The notes under the pieces are model-generated. The model saw only the letters and a list, made by a program, of their open reading frames with translations, was not told where the DNA came from and ran no database searches. From Chryseobacterium vrystaatense (lineage in GTDB: Bacteria > Bacteroidota > Bacteroidia > Flavobacteriales > Weeksellaceae): a stretch of DNA of 64,000 nucleotides. A program made the position numbers and the translations under genes. Location of the stretch: contig NZ_JPRI01000003.1 in NCBI RefSeq assembly GCF_000737765.1, positions 529,994 to 593,993 of the forward strand. The letters run 5' to 3'. This document shows positions 9,248-18,713 of the stretch, piece by piece. Position 1 is the stretch's first letter. Every line of letters starts with the position of its first letter.

Positions 9248-9754
9248 TTATTCCAATCTCACACTCATATCCTGAACTTCCTCAGCTGAAAAGCCATAAA
9301 TCTGCGGTGTTTTTATATCCAGTAAATTCAGATAAATATATAGTTCACCTCTATGGTGGATCTCATGTTCGATCATAGCCCTCAGCCATTTCCATATCGT
9401 AATTTCATTACCGGGCGGTGTCAGGCATTTTCTGTTGAGGTCCTCATCAGAAAGTCCGGTGATGATCTCTATCGTCTGTCTGTGCATTTCATTGAAGAAG
9501 GCCATTATATTTTCATAGCCGTCCCCAAGTTCTTTTCCACAACCCTGATAAGCACTTTTTCTCCCTGAAATAGTTTCGCCATACATATATCTTTCGATGG
9601 CAGCTATATGTCTGATCTGATCAGCGATGGTAAATTTTCCCGGTTTATAGGAAAAATCAAGATGTTCGGGAGGAACGACTTCAATGAGGCGAAGCGTTCT
9701 TTCCCGTATTTTTTTATAATAATCAATGAAGGACTTTACAGAGGTGATTTCCAT
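9248..9754 (-). CDS. DinB family protein
   Basis: The 168-residue protein is a four-helix-bundle DinB/YfiT-type protein. The three metal-binding His positions fit: IRHIAAIERYMYGE in the second helix, and HEIHHRGELYIYL near residues 130-145, the typical H-x-x-x-H-R-G signature. It opens with a helix containing YYKKIRERTLRLIEVVPPE. Members include thiol-dependent transferases and damage-inducible proteins, and the substrate here is unknown. The gene follows the Tet(X)-like monooxygenase on the same strand after 69 bp, so cotranscription is possible. Confidence 0.85.
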   Translation of the reverse strand: MEITSVKSFIDYYKKIRERTLRLIEVVPPEHLDFSYKPGKFTIADQIRHIAAIERYMYGETISGRKSAYQGCGKELGDGYENIMAFFNEMHRQTIEIITGLSDEDLNRKCLTPPGNEITIWKWLRAMIEHEIHHRGELYIYLNLLDIKTPQIYGFSAEEVQDMSVRLE

Positions 9755-9823
9755 ATCAAGCTTTTAAGAGTGTAAATTATTGAAAATATACACAACGGCA
9801 AAAATTTTCTGGTTGCTCTATAT

Positions 9824-10990
9824 CTAATGTCCACTGAAAAACTCCAGCATCGTGTGCAATGCAGTCTCAGAATGCATCTTATCACCGTTTTCCAAAGATT
9901 CTCTGGTCGCTTCGGCAGCTCTTTGGCGCATTTGAGTTTCATAATGGGAAATAGCTTCCTGCAATGTTTTGAACTGATCTGATGTCAGACACCTGCTGAG
10001 TTCCAAAGCATCAAGCATAGCCATATTGGCACCTTCTCCGGCAAAAGGAGGCATCACATGGGCTGCATCTCCAAGCAGAGTGAGGTTAGACTGAGTTTCC
10101 CATGACTGGTCCAGAGGCATATAATAAATAGGACGTGGAATGAATGGAACAGCAGAATTTTCAAACAGCTCGTACCAGATGCTGTTCCACTCCGGATATT
10201 CTTTTTTGAACCATTCCAATATCTGCTTTTGATCAGAAAAATCAAGACCGCTTTCCTTTGGCCAGTTCTCTTCCGCTCTGAAACTTGCATAAAATCCAAG
10301 ATCACCACCTCCTTTCTGACCCAGAAGCAGGTTTTTATTATTTCCGAAAGCCATTATTTTTCCGTCTTTTATCAGTTCTTTGATATGTGGAGCTGCTTTT
10401 TCTGCATCATATACATTGCCCTCAAGCATCAAAATTCCTGAGTAAACGGGTTTTAAGTCTGTAAGATAAGGGCGGATCTTAGAATTGGCACCATCAGCGG
10501 CAATGACAATATCTGCATAGGCTGAAGAACCGTTCTTAAAATGAATCAGCCATCCCTCACCTTTTACTTCCATCGAAATAAAATGGCTGTCCCATACTAC
10601 TGTATCCGGTTCTAAAGAGTCAAGGAGCATATTCCGTAATGGTCCTCGGTCTATTTCAGGGCGGAAATGCTCTTTTCCAAAATCCTCATCAGGTTTTGTT
10701 TCATGATCACTGTAAATTATTTCTGCCTGCTCATTAACAATCAGTGTTTTGTCTGCACCGGGACGGTAATTACTCTTAAATTCCTCCAGCAGATCTGCAC
10801 CACGCAGTGCATCCATTCCCGATCCTTCATGCATATCAAGAGGGGAGCCCTGTACCCGTGCATTTTTGTTAAAATCTCTTTCATATACTTTTACATTAGC
10901 CTTTTTAAGCTGTAAAAGTCTGGCCAGGGTCAATCCTCCGGGACCGCCGCCTACTATGGCGATTGATTTATTGTCTGTTAACATTATCAT
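9824..10990 (-). CDS. FAD-dependent monooxygenase, Tet(X)-like
   Basis: The 388-residue protein matches the Tet(X) layout and length. The Rossmann motif IAIVGGGPGGLTLARLLQ lies at about 10-27, followed by VKVYERD, and then the substrate-side motif GSPLDMHEGSG, which corresponds to GGTLDLHKGSG in Tet(X). The second FAD motif is GDAAHVMPPFAGEGAN from about residue 307. The family hydroxylates aromatic substrates, and in Tet(X) tetracyclines. Similarity is clear but not close, so tetracycline activity cannot be claimed. The start could be MIMLTD or MLTD (two codons later). The gene lies 19 bp after an AraC regulator on the same strand, so the two form an operon in which the regulator probably senses the substrate. 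Confidence 0.85.
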   Translation of the reverse strand: MIMLTDNKSIAIVGGGPGGLTLARLLQLKKANVKVYERDFNKNARVQGSPLDMHEGSGMDALRGADLLEEFKSNYRPGADKTLIVNEQAEIIYSDHETKPDEDFGKEHFRPEIDRGPLRNMLLDSLEPDTVVWDSHFISMEVKGEGWLIHFKNGSSAYADIVIAADGANSKIRPYLTDLKPVYSGILMLEGNVYDAEKAAPHIKELIKDGKIMAFGNNKNLLLGQKGGGDLGFYASFRAEENWPKESGLDFSDQKQILEWFKKEYPEWNSIWYELFENSAVPFIPRPIYYMPLDQSWETQSNLTLLGDAAHVMPPFAGEGANMAMLDALELSRCLTSDQFKTLQEAISHYETQMRQRAAEATRESLENGDKMHSETALHTMLEFFSGH

Positions 10991-11009
10991 TCATTTTAAT
11001 CATGCAAAA

Positions 11010-11774
11010 TTATTTTTGTTTCAGAACAGATAATAGTATAAATCGGTCATTTTTGTTTTTTGATAATTCCTTTGGAACCACCCCTGAAAATTTTTTGATT
11101 TCTTTAATGAAATGGGTTTGGTCTGTAAAATTAAGTTCCGGAAACAGTTTGCCTTCTGCAATATGTTCCAAAGATGCCCTGAATCGCAGGATATTGGAAT
11201 AAGCTTTTAGCGAAAGCCCAAACTGCTGATTGAAATACCGGTTGATCTGTCTGCTGCTCCAGCCTGTTTGTTCAGAGAGCTCCTTTACGCTCATCTCGCC
11301 GTTTGAAATATACATCAGGTCAAAAAGTTTTCGCTTTCTTTCATCCACGGTTTCAGGGATCAGTACAGTGATGATTTCTGAAACCCTTTTGACGAATATG
11401 TCAAGGTCTTTGAGATCATCTGTCTTTAAACTCCAAAAGTCATTAGGAAGGGTTCTTGCGGTATTGAGGACGTCTGAAATGGAAGTTTGCAGAATATATT
11501 CAACGGAAAGAGGTCGGAAACTTATTACAAAAGCCATTGTACCGGGTGCAATACTTCTCTGCTCCGGTGCAGTTTCCAGCCCGATAAGAAAAACCTCGAA
11601 AGGATCATCCGGTCCGGAACGGATGAAAAACAGATCAACTCTTCCATCGGGCATCACAACCACCTCTTTGGATTCGTCTGTAGGATTATGAAACATCCCT
11701 ATGTTTTCTACAAAAAGATCCAGTGACAGGTCAGGTTTGATAAATTTACAATAGAATTCGTTGCTCATGGACAT
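11010..11774 (-). CDS. AraC family transcriptional regulator
   Basis: The 254-residue protein has an N-terminal beta-rich sensor region (residues 1-140, with VVMPDGRVDLFFI) of the type seen in Bacteroidota AraC proteins. The C-terminal double HTH includes MSVKELSEQTGWSSRQINRYF, QQFGLSLKAYSNILRFRASL and DQTHFIKEIKKFSGVVPKEL. It is the first gene of a two-gene unit with the Tet(X)-like monooxygenase and may control it. The second ATG (MSNE) two codons in is also possible as a start. Confidence 0.9.
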   Translation of the reverse strand: MSMSNEFYCKFIKPDLSLDLFVENIGMFHNPTDESKEVVVMPDGRVDLFFIRSGPDDPFEVFLIGLETAPEQRSIAPGTMAFVISFRPLSVEYILQTSISDVLNTARTLPNDFWSLKTDDLKDLDIFVKRVSEIITVLIPETVDERKRKLFDLMYISNGEMSVKELSEQTGWSSRQINRYFNQQFGLSLKAYSNILRFRASLEHIAEGKLFPELNFTDQTHFIKEIKKFSGVVPKELSKNKNDRFILLSVLKQK

Positions 11775-11953
11775 ACACTTTATAATGATCCTTTCTTTTC
11801 AAAAATTAAATTACAAAAAAATGAAATAAAAAAGTAATTATTCAGGAGATCCATTTTTATAGTGACTTTCATAAATCTTAATCTTGTGAATAATTTGGTT
11901 TTAAAATTTGGAAAATATGCAAATAACTGATAATTTAGTTGAAAATCACAAAT

Positions 11954-13105
11954 ATGAAATTCTGGCTGTCTGTAAGTCTTCTTATCATAAATATTTCACA
12001 TCTGACCGCTCAATTGATTGATAAAGAAAAACTCCTTGAGTATTATGAATCCCAGCAGTATGCTGAAGCTGCCCAATATCTGCAGAGCCTTTATCCTGAA
12101 GATACCAAAGATACAAAAGTGCTTACACAAATGGCTTATTGCAATATGATGTCCGGAAAACTTCCGGAAGCAGAAAAAAATTATGTGAAAGTCAATGCCA
12201 TCGAACCAAACAATATTCCTGTTTTATTCAGTCTTGCCAATATCAATTCAAGAAGGGGGAATGCGCCAAAGGCCAAAAAGTTTTTGCTGGAAATTATACA
12301 GCTGGACAGTCTTAATTTCAGTGCATATAAAAAGCTGGCAGGTTTTGGAGATACTGCTGAAGCAAAACTTATTTACCTTAAAAAAGCCAATGCTTTAAAT
12401 ACTACAGATCCGGATGTAGCTTATGATCTTTCTATCGTCTACCGTGAACTTAAACAATATCAGCAGGCCTATGATATTCTCCAGAAAGCTATTGATGCAG
12501 ATGACGGTAACCTTACACTGCAGCAGGCACAGCTTCCCATAGCCAATCAGTTGGGTAAATACAGGGAAGTCATAGAGACCGGAAAAAAGTTGACCAGAGA
12601 AAATACGGATGTCAATGTCATCAATGAGATGGGGCAGGCTTATTTTTACTTAAAAGAATATCAAAGTTGTATTGCTATTTTCAAAACACTGGAAGATCTT
12701 GGTATTCAGAATGAAGGCACTTTGTATTATATGGCTCTCAGCTACCGTGAATTAAAGGAATATGATAAGGCCGCCAATTATGCCAGAAAGACGATTGATG
12801 AAGGGATATCCGGGCATACAGCACTTTATTATACAACTTTAGGGGGCATCTATGAAAATAAAAATCAATTTTCAGAAGCTCAGGAAGCATACAAAAGAGG
12901 ACTGACTTTTAATAACAGCAGTGCTATTTACTATCGGTTGGGTCTTCTCTGTGATTTCAATCTGAAACAAACCAGGAATGCCGTCAGTTACTACAACCTG
13001 TACCTGAAAAATAAACCTGATCCTGAGAAAGAAAAAGAACAGATTGATTATGCGAAAGCAAGAATATCGTTACTCACAAATCAAAAAGGGGCTGCAATCA
13101 AGTAG
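11954..13105 (+). CDS. Secreted tetratricopeptide repeat protein
   Basis: I choose the ATG at 11954, which gives the signal peptide MKFWLSVSLLIINISHLTAQ; the open frame extends to a TTG five codons earlier. The mature part, about 360 residues, is a continuous TPR solenoid. Examples are YAEAAQYLQSLYP, LPEAEKNYVKVNAIEPNNIP, YQQAYDILQKAID, YDKAANYARKTIDEG and FSEAQEAYKRGLTF. No catalytic domain is visible. Such proteins usually act as periplasmic scaffolds in envelope assembly or gliding/secretion complexes, but no partner is apparent here. It is a single gene. Confidence 0.85.
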   Translation: MKFWLSVSLLIINISHLTAQLIDKEKLLEYYESQQYAEAAQYLQSLYPEDTKDTKVLTQMAYCNMMSGKLPEAEKNYVKVNAIEPNNIPVLFSLANINSRRGNAPKAKKFLLEIIQLDSLNFSAYKKLAGFGDTAEAKLIYLKKANALNTTDPDVAYDLSIVYRELKQYQQAYDILQKAIDADDGNLTLQQAQLPIANQLGKYREVIETGKKLTRENTDVNVINEMGQAYFYLKEYQSCIAIFKTLEDLGIQNEGTLYYMALSYRELKEYDKAANYARKTIDEGISGHTALYYTTLGGIYENKNQFSEAQEAYKRGLTFNNSSAIYYRLGLLCDFNLKQTRNAVSYYNLYLKNKPDPEKEKEQIDYAKARISLLTNQKGAAIK

Positions 13106-13144
13106 AATGTCTATTTAATTTAATAAGCCGGGATTAATACAAAA

Positions 13145-13171
13145 CAGCCCCAAAAATATCATTTGAGGCTG
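13145..13171 (-). terminator. Terminator between convergent TPR and PI-PLC genes
   Basis: Read leftwards, CAGCCTCAAA pairs with TTTTGGGGCTG (one wobble) around a short loop and is followed by TTTTG. It lies 15 bp after the PI-PLC stop codon and may act in both directions. Confidence 0.6.
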
Positions 13172-13185
13172 CTTCATGGGATGAT

Positions 13186-14367
13186 TTAATGACAATCCGT
13201 ATTGACAGGATTCAGGATATAATCTTTGTCTTGCGGGGGCTTTACAAAATAAGAGGTTCCATATGCATTTCCCGGTCGGAAAAAATCTGTAGAAACAACC
13301 TGTGCACCGCTGCTGAAGGCGGCTTTTGAGCGGGTAAGATCATTGATCTTGGCTTCATGCGTTTCAATGTCGGCTCTTGTCCTTACGATAAACCCCTGTT
13401 TCACCAAAGTCTGAATTTCCTGCTGACGCACAATCGCATTATCTTTTAAAATAAAAGCTGCAAAACCGTCTTCCGGTTCACTTTCCATAAACATTAGTCT
13501 TTTTTCCAAAGAGCCGTTAATAAGATATGGGTTGTTTTTGGTAGACTGAGTTCCTGCACTTCCCGGTAACAGCATCAATACAAATTTTCCTCTGCTGTCT
13601 TCCGCTTTGGGCCAGTTTTGATGCAGTACTGCCTGTTGAAGGGTAGCGAAATCCCCCTGTACTTCTTTGGGAGTAATGATCTTATCTTTTCCCAGATACT
13701 GTAAAATTTCCTGATCTAAGTCATCATAAGCTTTCTGGGTAAAAGGTAAAACCTGAGTAGGGTTAGGAAAAATGGGAAACCCTGAATCTTTAGCTTCCAC
13801 CATAATAAATAGAGTAGTGTGCTGAGGATGCTGATCCGACCATTGTCGAAGTTCAGTGAGCGCATCTTTTAGCGTTGGATAATGGGATCTGAAATCAATA
13901 TCTGCCATATGCAGAAGTTTAAATCCGGGTTGATCCAGGTTTTTAGTATGGTGAGGTGCCAGATCGCTGATGCCTTTCTCTTTCAGAATCCGGTAAGATG
14001 CAGGATGGTTAAAACGATTTCCGTCAGGATCATAATAAACATCCAGCTCAAGTCCGCGGAGGTTGGCGTTAAGCTGCTCTGTAAAACCGGGATGATTATA
14101 ATTAAGAGCTTCCGTAAAATCCATACCGTTGGGATGGTATTCCTGAAATTTAGCTTTCTGATCAGCCGACATGCCGGAATCGTATTTTTGCATCAGATTC
14201 TTAATAATAGGTGCCGCGAGATCCAATACCCTGGGGTCTACCGGTTCTGCATAGGAATTATGAGTTCCCAGTACCTGTATCTGATTAATTTTTATGTCTT
14301 TACATTTTTCCTGGGCATGGAGTATTGAAGCTGCAGCTACTGCAGCAGTGTATAGGTACTTTTTCAT
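13186..14367 (-). CDS. Secreted PI-PLC-like phosphodiesterase (Ca2+-dependent PI-PLC-C1 family)
   Basis: The ATG at 14367 gives a signal peptide (MKKYLYTAAVAAASILHAQ) and a 393-residue protein. The catalytic-barrel start QIQVLGTHNSY carries the first conserved His. LRGLELDVYYDPDG supplies the acidic Ca2+/substrate residues, and HMADIDFRSHYPTLKDAL and LFIMVEAKD continue the alpha/beta barrel of the PLC-like phosphodiesterase superfamily. The family cleaves phosphodiester bonds of phosphoinositides or related compounds. The gene lies 25 bp behind a TonB receptor gene on the same strand, so the enzyme probably releases or processes the compound that the receptor takes up. Exact substrate unknown. 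Confidence 0.85.
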   Translation of the reverse strand: MKKYLYTAAVAAASILHAQEKCKDIKINQIQVLGTHNSYAEPVDPRVLDLAAPIIKNLMQKYDSGMSADQKAKFQEYHPNGMDFTEALNYNHPGFTEQLNANLRGLELDVYYDPDGNRFNHPASYRILKEKGISDLAPHHTKNLDQPGFKLLHMADIDFRSHYPTLKDALTELRQWSDQHPQHTTLFIMVEAKDSGFPIFPNPTQVLPFTQKAYDDLDQEILQYLGKDKIITPKEVQGDFATLQQAVLHQNWPKAEDSRGKFVLMLLPGSAGTQSTKNNPYLINGSLEKRLMFMESEPEDGFAAFILKDNAIVRQQEIQTLVKQGFIVRTRADIETHEAKINDLTRSKAAFSSGAQVVSTDFFRPGNAYGTSYFVKPPQDKDYILNPVNTDCH

Positions 14368-14392
14368 AAAATGAATGATTGTTTTTTTGTAA

Positions 14393-17245
14393 TTAAAAAT
14401 TGAAATTAACACCCAGCTGACCTCTTATCCCGGAATAAGATAGATTTTCAAGTCTGGATTTTGTTCCCATATAATAGCGGTTGGGTTCGTTGAAGATATT
14501 ATTCACTTCTGCAAACAGCCGGACGTTTTTATTGATGCTGTATGAAGTAGAGGCGTCTACTGTAAAGTTTTTATCAAAATGCTGATAATGATCAGGACCT
14601 GCAGCCGTTCTTATTTCGCTGACGTAGTCTCCTTTGTAATTTCCGGCCAGGCGGAGCATAAGTTTACTGGTTTCAAAAAATAATATCGTATTAAAAATAT
14701 GCTTGGCCTGATTGGGTATTGTTGTTTTCATCGTTCCGGTCTGTTTTCCGTTTTCATAGACCGGCATTTTCATTTCGGAAGCGATATAGGTGTAATTTCC
14801 TTCAAAACCAATGTGTTTCAGAAATCCGGGTAAACTTTCAAACCGCTTGGAGATTCCCACTTCGAAACCGTAGAGTTTTGCCCCTTCCAAATTTTTAGGT
14901 GTGGTAAAGGTGTAAGGAAGACCGTTTACATTCAGAACAGACTGATCTTTGTAGATCAGATCCGTAATATCTTTATAAAATGCTCCCGCAGTGACTAGAT
15001 CCAGTTTTCCGAAATAGTTTTCAAACATCAGATCAAAATTATTGGAAAAAGTGGGATTAAGCTGGGTATTTCCCTGCGTTACCGTATTGGAGAGATCATT
15101 GACAATCGTACCGGGGTTGAGATCGTTAAAATCAGGTCTGGCAAAAGATCGGGTATAAGCTGCCCTCAGTATCCTGTCTTTGGTAAGCTTCCATTTCATA
15201 TTGATCATTGGCAGAAATATATTGTACTTTTTTCCATCTTTGATATCTTCGGCGACGCTTCCGGTACTGTTGGAAACTACTTTCTTACCATGAAAGGAAA
15301 TATCATTGTATTCATTTCTGATACCGCCAAGCAGCTGCAGATTTTCATTGATCCGCCAGGTTCCTATCATATAGGCGGCCCATACATTTTCTGTTCCTCT
15401 GTAGGAACTGGTTATATTGGAATTGCTGTTCTTTCCGCTTACCTGCTGCAGCCCAAGGATATTTTGAGTGCCCGCATTGTAAAACTGGTCGATCTGTCCG
15501 TTAGTGATCTGGTCAATCATGACCGTCTGATAGGGATTGCCGATAGGATTCATAAAACCTCCGTTAAAAGGAAAAGGAGTTTGTTCAAACTGACTCATAT
15601 AGCTTATCGGAGATCCTGGGATCCCGAGTCCTGATTTTGGCATCCATACTAAAACAGCGGCATCTACTACTTTTTCTTTATTATTGAATTTTGTTCCGAA
15701 CTGGAGTTTAAAATTCTCTGAGACTGTATATTTCAAATCTACCTGACCCCGCAGATCAGTTTCGCTGTTGCGGTTTTGGCTGAGGATTACCTGATTAAGT
15801 TTTAACTGGGTGGCGGAAAGAGGAGTCTGATTGTGAGGTAAGGTAAAGTCTGCCGAATCACCCATTCCACCCGGAGCATCCATCGCAAAATACTTTCTCC
15901 CATCGGAAGCCAGATTTCCATAGGTCATAGGCTGTACAAAATTAATGATAGGATAGCCTCTGTCATGGTCTTCTAAATTTTCCGGAGAATTAAACTTAAA
16001 ACTTGACCGGGCTTTGGATAATGACCAGTCTATTTCCAAACGCTGGCCGGCCTGATGATTCCCACCCAACTGCATAGAGTATAAATCGGTAAGATAATCG
16101 GCGTGTCTTGCCTGCAGCGTTACATTCTTAGAGTCAAAATTAAAGTAGGTTTCCCGCACAGACTGCCCATCCTTATATTGACTGTACAGGCCCTTGAAGT
16201 ACAATTTGTTTTTGCTGTTGATGTCATAGTCCATTGCGTAATTGAACCCTAAAGTTCTTCTGTCTGCCAGATAATCACGAAGCTGTAACTGATTGATAGA
16301 ATACGAAGCCGTCTGTTCTGCCAAACCATAATTGAAAATATTCCGCATCTGATCTATGGCACTCGACCTTTGCCAGATAACGGCAGAAGAAATGAATTTC
16401 AGCTTTTCCGTAATTTTATTTCCATATACGATAGAAGAGTTAAACGTCGGAGATTGAGACATGCTGACATATCCGGTAGCGGTACTTATAGCCAGTGTTT
16501 CTTTATTAGGAGATGTTTTTGTGATGAAATCTACATTTCCTCCGATAGCGTCGCCGTCAAGATCAGGAGTCAGTGCTTTCGACAAACGTACACTCTGTAT
16601 AAGTTCAGAAGGGAAAATATCCATCTGGACTCCTCTGTTGGCATTGTCACCACTGGCACTCGGCATTCTGCTGCCGTTTAATGTGGAGGATGTCCATTGG
16701 ACCGGTGTTCCTCTGACGGCTACAAAGCGCCCTTCTCCCATATCTCTTTCAATGGAAACTCCCTGCATCCGCTGTACGGCATCTGCAGCGTTACGGTCCG
16801 GTAATTTGCCTATCGCATCTGCGCTCAGAACTTCCGTAATCGTATTAGAGTTTTTCTTCATGGTAAGAGCACGGGCCTGTGATGCTTTATAAACACTGCT
16901 GACCACTACTTCCTGAATAGCATTCTCTTGTACTTTTTTTTCTCCGATGCGGATTAAGCCCAGGTCAACTGCCTTTTTATCAGCAACCGTAAAAGGGAAA
17001 TAGATCATTTCATAGCCGGTATATTCAATAATCAGTCTGTAATTTCCATCTGGAATATTACTGAGTACAAAAGATCCGTCGGTATTGGAGGTTATTTTTT
17101 CCGCCTTATTTTCTATATACACTAAAGCATTAGGCAGGTTTCCCTGATGGTCAACTACAACGCCGTGTACTGTAGTTTGGGCTATAGCCATACCACCCAG
17201 AAAAAAGCCTGCCGCGGTTGTTAAAAAAAATCTTCTTCGTAACAT
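14393..17245 (-). CDS. TonB-dependent receptor (TIGR01782-like)
   Basis: The 950-residue protein has a signal peptide, a carboxypeptidase-like regulatory domain (VHGVVVDHQGNLPNALVYIE, about 25-105) and a plug domain with DAVQRMQGVSIERDMGEGRF. The segment DIFPSELIQSVRLSKALTPD followed by GDAIGGNVDF is characteristic of the receptor subfamily found in Caulobacter and Xanthomonas as well as Bacteroidota. The barrel ends in the expected aromatic residue (GVNFNF). It imports an unknown solute across the outer membrane with TonB energy. The downstream PI-PLC-like enzyme and the upstream membrane AraC regulator suggest a phosphoester or inositol-phosphate scavenging unit. This is inferred from position. 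Confidence 0.9.
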   Translation of the reverse strand: MLRRRFFLTTAAGFFLGGMAIAQTTVHGVVVDHQGNLPNALVYIENKAEKITSNTDGSFVLSNIPDGNYRLIIEYTGYEMIYFPFTVADKKAVDLGLIRIGEKKVQENAIQEVVVSSVYKASQARALTMKKNSNTITEVLSADAIGKLPDRNAADAVQRMQGVSIERDMGEGRFVAVRGTPVQWTSSTLNGSRMPSASGDNANRGVQMDIFPSELIQSVRLSKALTPDLDGDAIGGNVDFITKTSPNKETLAISTATGYVSMSQSPTFNSSIVYGNKITEKLKFISSAVIWQRSSAIDQMRNIFNYGLAEQTASYSINQLQLRDYLADRRTLGFNYAMDYDINSKNKLYFKGLYSQYKDGQSVRETYFNFDSKNVTLQARHADYLTDLYSMQLGGNHQAGQRLEIDWSLSKARSSFKFNSPENLEDHDRGYPIINFVQPMTYGNLASDGRKYFAMDAPGGMGDSADFTLPHNQTPLSATQLKLNQVILSQNRNSETDLRGQVDLKYTVSENFKLQFGTKFNNKEKVVDAAVLVWMPKSGLGIPGSPISYMSQFEQTPFPFNGGFMNPIGNPYQTVMIDQITNGQIDQFYNAGTQNILGLQQVSGKNSNSNITSSYRGTENVWAAYMIGTWRINENLQLLGGIRNEYNDISFHGKKVVSNSTGSVAEDIKDGKKYNIFLPMINMKWKLTKDRILRAAYTRSFARPDFNDLNPGTIVNDLSNTVTQGNTQLNPTFSNNFDLMFENYFGKLDLVTAGAFYKDITDLIYKDQSVLNVNGLPYTFTTPKNLEGAKLYGFEVGISKRFESLPGFLKHIGFEGNYTYIASEMKMPVYENGKQTGTMKTTIPNQAKHIFNTILFFETSKLMLRLAGNYKGDYVSEIRTAAGPDHYQHFDKNFTVDASTSYSINKNVRLFAEVNNIFNEPNRYYMGTKSRLENLSYSGIRGQLGVNFNF

Positions 17246-17393
17246 GTTCTAAATTTTGCACAAAGATGTTTTCGCTTGGAAAAAATTCAGTTCATTTAAA
17301 TTTTAAAAGACCTGTTTAGATTTTAATTTAAATTAACGTACTTGTTTTCAGTATATTATGTATGTTAAATAGTTGTAATATAACGCTTGGGAA

Positions 17394-18449
17394 TTATAAA
17401 ACATGATCTGTAGGAAGGCAGTTGAATTCTTTTTTGAAATATTTATAAAAGGTAGATTTGGATTTGAATCCACATTGATAAGCAAGATCCGTAACATTGG
17501 AATCAGGCTCTTCTTCCTGCATACGTTTGAATTGTAAAACACGGTTGCGGTTGGTGTATTCATGAAAGTTGGAAGCAAGAAACTGGCTGAATGTTATCGT
17601 AAGATCGGTTCTTGAGATTGATAAATACTGTGAAAGTTGTTCCAGAGTAAAATCCTCATCCAGATATACAATGCTCTTGTCATAAAATTCCTCTATTGAA
17701 GATTTTATTTTTTCAAAATCTATTTTAGAAAGATCTTTGTATTGATATTTTTCCTTAAATGGTACCTCTTCATTGATGATCATTGTTTCTTTCTTCTGCT
17801 GTTCGTGGTACGTTAAAATATAAACGTACAATATCCAGGCGAACTGGATCAGAAATGAAAGGTTATATATCTTTTGAAACAGAAAAATATCGAGGCCCAA
17901 TTTATAACTGGTCCAAAAAGTCAGGGCACTCAGTAATACGAAAGATAAAAATAACCGAAACTTTTTGATAAAAGGGTTTTCGGCCTTTTTTTGATGCAGG
18001 TACAATACAATAATACAGATAAAAAGACTTCCTATCCAGTAATGGATATAATAATTGGCAAAATACTTTGAATACAGACGGATAATGAGATCTCCCTCCG
18101 GATAGCCAAATAACTTTGCAGACAATCCAAGAGTATGGGTGAGCACGATCACAGAGAAAGGGTAGAGGAGGTATTTCAGTTTGTCCCGATGCTTGAAATT
18201 AATCAGATAAAAAGTAATGTATAAAAATATTAAACCTTTAAAAACCCTGAGACTGCCCGGTATTTCATAAAGAATAGATTCATAGCCGAATCTTTGGATG
18301 ATGAAATATTCGTATCCCATGTCCAGAACTACCGTTACAATATATAACAACAGCATATTGTGAAAGGATTTCCTGTTTTTGGCAAGACAGAGTAAGACAG
18401 CCAGCGTAATTACAGCCTGCAGGATGACAACCATTAAAATGTATAACAT
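17394..18449 (-). CDS. Membrane-bound AraC family regulator (multi-TM sensor)
   Basis: The ATG at 18449 (MLYILMVVILQAV) is a better start than a TTG ten codons earlier. Residues 1-220 form about seven transmembrane helices (for example LLYIVTVVLDMGY, YIHYWIGSLFICIIVLYLH, LSFVLLSALTFWTSY). The C-terminal 100 residues are an AraC-type DNA-binding domain with FTLEQLSQYLSISRTDLTI and VTDLAYQCGFKSKSTFYKYF. A membrane sensor fused to an AraC domain is common beside TonB receptors in Bacteroidota. It lies 148 bp upstream of the TonB receptor/PI-PLC pair on the same strand and is the likely regulator of that unit. Confidence 0.88.
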   Translation of the reverse strand: MLYILMVVILQAVITLAVLLCLAKNRKSFHNMLLLYIVTVVLDMGYEYFIIQRFGYESILYEIPGSLRVFKGLIFLYITFYLINFKHRDKLKYLLYPFSVIVLTHTLGLSAKLFGYPEGDLIIRLYSKYFANYYIHYWIGSLFICIIVLYLHQKKAENPFIKKFRLFLSFVLLSALTFWTSYKLGLDIFLFQKIYNLSFLIQFAWILYVYILTYHEQQKKETMIINEEVPFKEKYQYKDLSKIDFEKIKSSIEEFYDKSIVYLDEDFTLEQLSQYLSISRTDLTITFSQFLASNFHEYTNRNRVLQFKRMQEEEPDSNVTDLAYQCGFKSKSTFYKYFKKEFNCLPTDHVL

Positions 18450-18713
18450 AGCCAGTTTAAATCTTCCCAAAATTATCAATAAACAGGAAGTATATTTTTA
18501 ACAGATCATTAAATTTTTGGTATTTTTATAAAAAGTTTTCTGTGTTTATTTGATATGTAAACCATCAGACGGAAAGAAGGCTTACGATATCCAAAAACAA
18601 TGAAGAAACTTACTGTCTACCTAAAAATATAAAATGACCATCACCTCATTTTCAAAAGTATAAGTATCCAACCGGTACCTATTTAGTTTTAAATTGAAAA
18701 TAAACAAGCAGAT

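Noticed and set aside
14367..14412. Longer start for the PI-PLC gene
   Set aside because: It would overlap the receptor gene end and place 15 residues before a perfect signal peptide.
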